In this document: positions 61,264-64,000 of the stretch, one piece after another
Layout of the letters: the number at the start of each line of letters is the position of its first letter
Numbering within the stretch: position 1 is the first letter of the stretch
From: Ectothiorhodospiraceae bacterium 2226
Lineage (GTDB): Bacteria; Pseudomonadota; Gammaproteobacteria; GCA-013348725
Reading direction: 5' to 3'
DNA: 64,000 bases
NCBI GenBank assembly: GCA_013348725.1
Contig: CP054689.1
Location: 1,290,501-1,354,500, forward strand
Notes under the pieces: generated by a model
What the model was told of the DNA's origin: nothing
The model's database searches: none
Seen by the model: only the letters and a program-made list of their open reading frames with translations
Program-made: the position numbers and the translations under genes

Positions 61264-63444
61264 ATGGAAGACGTCTCCCACCTGCTCGACCCGCTCAACG
61301 AGGCCCAGCGCGAGGCGGTCGCCGCCCCGCCCGGCAACCTGCTCATCCTGGCCGGCGCCGGCAGCGGCAAGACCCGCGTGCTGGTGCACCGCATCGCCTG
61401 GCTGATCCAGGCGCAGGGGGTGTCGCCCTACGCCATCCTCGCCGTGACCTTCACCAACAAGGCCGCCGGCGAGATGCGCGCGCGCATCGAGCGCCTGGTG
61501 GGCATGCCGCCGGGCGGCATGTGGGTGGGCACCTTCCACAGCCTCGCCCACCGCCTGCTGCGCGCGCACTGGCGGGAGGCCGGGCTGCCGCAGCAGTTCC
61601 AGATCCTGGACAGCGACGATCAGCAGCGCGCCGTGAAGCGCGTGATCCGCGAGCTGGACCTGGACGACACCCACTGGCCGCCGCGCCAGGCACAGAGCTA
61701 CATCAACGCGCGCAAGGACGAGGGGCTGCGCCCGCAGCACATCGAGCCGGGTCACGATCCCTACCAGCGCACCATGCTGGCCATCTACCAGGCCTACGAA
61801 GCGCTGTGCCAACGCGGCGGCATGGTCGACTTCGCCGAGCTCCTGCTGCGCGCGCACGAGCTGTGGCTGCACAACCCGGAGCTGCTGGCGCACTACCAGC
61901 AGCGCTTTCGCCACATCCTGGTGGACGAGTTCCAGGACACCAACACCATCCAATACGCTTGGCTGCGCCTGCTCGCCGGCGAGACCGGCCACGTGTTCGC
62001 GGTGGGCGACGACGACCAGTCCATCTACGGCTGGCGTGGCGCGCGCATCGAGAACATCCACCGCTTTTCGAAAGATCTGCGCGCGGTGCACACCCTGCGC
62101 CTGGAGCAGAACTACCGCTCCACCGGCACCATCCTCTCGGCGGCCAACGCGCTCATCGCGCACAACGCCGACCGCCTCGGCAAGAACCTGTGGACCGCCG
62201 GCGGCGAGGGCGAGCCCATCCGCCTGTATGCCGCGTTCAACGACCTCGACGAGGCGCGCTTCGTGGTGCAACGCATCACCCAGTGGGTGGACGAGGGCGG
62301 GCGGCGCGACGAGATCGGCATCCTGTACCGCTCCAACGCCCAGTCGCGCGTGATCGAAGAGGCGCTGGTGCAGCACGGCGTGCCCTACCGCGTGTACGGC
62401 GGCCTGCGCTTTTTCGAGCGCGCCGAGATCAAGGACGCGCTGGCCTACCTGCGCCTGATCGCCAACCGCCACGACGACGGCGCGCTGGAGCGGGTAATCA
62501 ACACGCCCACGCGCGGCATCGGCGAGCGCACCGTGAGCGGGCTGCGCGAGACCGCGCGCGCGCAGCGCGTCTCGATCTGGGACGCGGCGCTGCAGACCTT
62601 GGCGGCGGACGCGCTGGCCGCACGGGCCGCCAACGCCCTGCGCGCCTTTCTCGCGCTCATCGACGGCTTGGCGCAGGAGACGGCGGGACTGGCGCTGCAC
62701 GAACAGGTCGCGGCGGCCATCGAACGCAGCGGCCTGCGCGAGCACTACGCCAAGGAGAAGGGCGAACGCGGGCAGGCGCGCCTGGAGAACCTAGACGAAC
62801 TCGTGAACGCCGCGCGCCAGTACGTCGACACCGGCGAGGAGCCGCCCGAGGGCGCCGGCGGCGGGCCGCTCGCGGAGTTCCTGGCGCACGCCGCGCTGGA
62901 GGCCGGCGAGGCGCAGGGCGAGTCCTGGGAGGACTGCGTGCAGCTCATGACGCTGCATTCGGCCAAGGGCCTGGAGTTCCCGCTGGTGTTCCTGGTGGGC
63001 ATGGAGGAGGGGCTGTTCCCGCATCAGATGTCCATGGAGGAGCCGGGTCGCCTGGAGGAGGAGCGCCGCCTCTGCTATGTCGGCATGACGCGGGCCATGC
63101 GCCACCTCTACATCACCTACGCCGAGGTGCGCCGCCTGTATGGGCGCGAGAACTACGGGCGCCCCTCGCGCTTCCTGGCCGAGATGCCGGGGGAGCTGCT
63201 GGAAGAGGTGCGCGTACGCGGGACCGTCAGCCGGCCGGTGGCGGCGGGTGGCGGTTTCGGCGCCGCCGCCCTGGCGGAGGACTTTCCGCTGCGCCTTGGC
63301 CAACGCGTGCATCACGCCAAGTTCGGCGACGGCGTGGTGCTGAACGCCGAGGGCAGCGGCCCGCAGGCGCGCGTGCAGGTCAATTTCGAGGGCGTGGGCA
63401 GCAAGTGGCTGGTGCTGGCCTACGCCAAGCTGGAGCCGGTGTAA
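61264..63444 (+). CDS. uvrD: DNA helicase II, UvrD
   Basis: 726 residues, close to E. coli UvrD (720). SF1A helicase for nucleotide excision and mismatch repair. Motif I GAGSGKT, Ia TFTNKAA, II DEFQD, III GDDDQSIYGWRGA, IV EQNYRST, V TLHSAKGLEF, VI VGMTRAM, plus the C-terminal Tudor-like region (LGQRVHHAKFGDGVVLNAEGSG) that contacts RNA polymerase. No SOS box is visible upstream. Confidence 0.97.
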   Translation: MEDVSHLLDPLNEAQREAVAAPPGNLLILAGAGSGKTRVLVHRIAWLIQAQGVSPYAILAVTFTNKAAGEMRARIERLVGMPPGGMWVGTFHSLAHRLLRAHWREAGLPQQFQILDSDDQQRAVKRVIRELDLDDTHWPPRQAQSYINARKDEGLRPQHIEPGHDPYQRTMLAIYQAYEALCQRGGMVDFAELLLRAHELWLHNPELLAHYQQRFRHILVDEFQDTNTIQYAWLRLLAGETGHVFAVGDDDQSIYGWRGARIENIHRFSKDLRAVHTLRLEQNYRSTGTILSAANALIAHNADRLGKNLWTAGGEGEPIRLYAAFNDLDEARFVVQRITQWVDEGGRRDEIGILYRSNAQSRVIEEALVQHGVPYRVYGGLRFFERAEIKDALAYLRLIANRHDDGALERVINTPTRGIGERTVSGLRETARAQRVSIWDAALQTLAADALAARAANALRAFLALIDGLAQETAGLALHEQVAAAIERSGLREHYAKEKGERGQARLENLDELVNAARQYVDTGEEPPEGAGGGPLAEFLAHAALEAGEAQGESWEDCVQLMTLHSAKGLEFPLVFLVGMEEGLFPHQMSMEEPGRLEEERRLCYVGMTRAMRHLYITYAEVRRLYGRENYGRPSRFLAEMPGELLEEVRVRGTVSRPVAAGGGFGAAALAEDFPLRLGQRVHHAKFGDGVVLNAEGSGPQARVQVNFEGVGSKWLVLAYAKLEPV

Positions 63445-63557
63445 CCCCGCGGCACGGCCCACGCGGCGGACCCGCCAGTACGGGGCACGGAGCCCCCCAC
63501 GAGGGACCACGGAAGGGACTGTTCAGCCAACACGTATCGTATCGAGGAGCACCTTCC

Positions 63558-64000
63558 ATGAAACGTCGCGAATTCATCAAGGGCCTGTCGGCCGGCGGCC
63601 TACTGGCCGGCGGCACGCTGGCCGGTGCCGCCGTCGCCAAGGACAAGGAGGTCAAGCACCGCTGGCGCATGGCCACCGCGTGGCCCGCCAACTTCCCCGG
63701 CATGGGCACCGGCGCCACCGCCCTGGCCAAGCTCATCACCGAGATGAGCGGCGGGCGCATCGAGGTGCGCGTGTTCGGCGCCGGCGAGCTGGTGCCGCCG
63801 TTCGAGATCTTCGACGCCGTGGCGCGCGGCACGGTGGAGATGGGGCACGGCGCGAGCTACTACTGGACCGGCAAGAGCGAAGCGGCGCAGTTCTTCTCGG
63901 CGGTGCCGTTCGGCTTCACCGCACAGGAGATGAACGCCTGGCTGTACCACGGCGGCGGTATGGAGCTGTGGCGCGAGACCTACGCCCCGTTCGGCGTGGT
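63558..64000 (+). CDS. TRAP transporter substrate-binding protein, DctP type (3' end outside window)
   Basis: The first 147 residues only. MKRREFIKGLSAGGLLAGGTLAGAAVA is a Tat signal (RR-x-F-I-K), so the protein is exported folded. The mature part (KHRWRMATAWPANFPGMGTGATALAKLITEMSGGRIEVRVFGAGELVPPFEIFDAVARGTVEMGHGASYYWTGK) is the DctP family, with large-molecule or carboxylate-binding relatives. The small and large membrane subunits would be expected downstream. Confidence 0.9.
   Translation, partial: MKRREFIKGLSAGGLLAGGTLAGAAVAKDKEVKHRWRMATAWPANFPGMGTGATALAKLITEMSGGRIEVRVFGAGELVPPFEIFDAVARGTVEMGHGASYYWTGKSEAAQFFSAVPFGFTAQEMNAWLYHGGGMELWRETYAPFGV

Noticed and set aside
1-64000. tRNA or rRNA genes, prophage or insertion sequences
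   Set aside because: I looked for conserved tRNA arms, transposase or integrase motifs and found none that I could support.

Overview
The window is GC-rich DNA (about two-thirds G+C by eye) from a gammaproteobacterium. The best fit is the Chromatiales/Ectothiorhodospiraceae-like purple-sulfur or halophilic lineages. The reasons are conserved gammaproteobacterial gene orders (mrcA near malic enzyme and rpmE; rho-trxA back to back with rhlB; nudE next to yrfG), close E. coli-type RhlB and UvrD, and the mix of YejABEF, MinCDE, RND efflux and a TRAP transporter. The species is an inference; there is no rRNA gene, and I saw no tRNA, CRISPR array, insertion sequence or prophage.

Layout. 1-14.3 kb is mostly housekeeping: the 3' part of mrcA (PBP1A), maeB, rpmE, rho, trxA, rhlB, a YkgJ-type Cys-cluster protein, yrfG, nudE, cysQ, minE-minD-minC, and the methionine-salvage run mtnB-mtnD-mtnC. 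14.3-19.0 kb holds a triple-BON protein, a YbaK-type deacylase, an MBL-fold protein that has lost its main metal motif, an ExeM/NucH nuclease and moaB. 19.3-23.1 kb is a small signalling island: a double-domain KaiC-like ATPase, a one-domain response regulator, a CI-like repressor with a dyad operator at its own promoter, and a histidine-kinase relic. 23.3-29.0 kb is the yejABEF peptide ABC importer.

29.0-36.9 kb is an envelope region: a Sel1 protein, a doubly anchored propeller-like protein, an EF-hand protein, a two-TM peptide, two tandem paralogous surface proteins with Asp-rich linkers and CTERM-like tails, and an outer-membrane barrel. 37-45 kb has a SulP transporter with a long C-terminal extension, a hybrid kinase with two MEDS domains, a REP/BIME-like element, an FKBP-rhodanese fusion and a DUF4382 lipoprotein. 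44.7-48.5 kb has a ppiC / MerB-like / Ada-like operon, mscL and an alpha/beta hydrolase. 49-53 kb has a glycosyltransferase, a lytic-transglycosylase lipoprotein, a GlcG-type protein and a di-iron MBL-fold protein. 53-58 kb is a tetR-adaptor-RND permease efflux operon. 58.5-64 kb has an NTF2-like protein, an apparently Fur-controlled small unknown protein, a persulfide dioxygenase-rhodanese fusion, a DUF2243 protein, uvrD and the start of a Tat-exported TRAP binding protein.

Most interesting: the KaiC-like/REC/CI-like/degenerate-kinase cluster; the tandem acidic surface proteins beside an EF-hand protein; the small ORF with a textbook sigma-70 promoter overlapped by a Fur-box match; a MerB-like organomercurial lyase with spacing-conserved catalytic residues outside any mer operon; and several genes that look leaderless.
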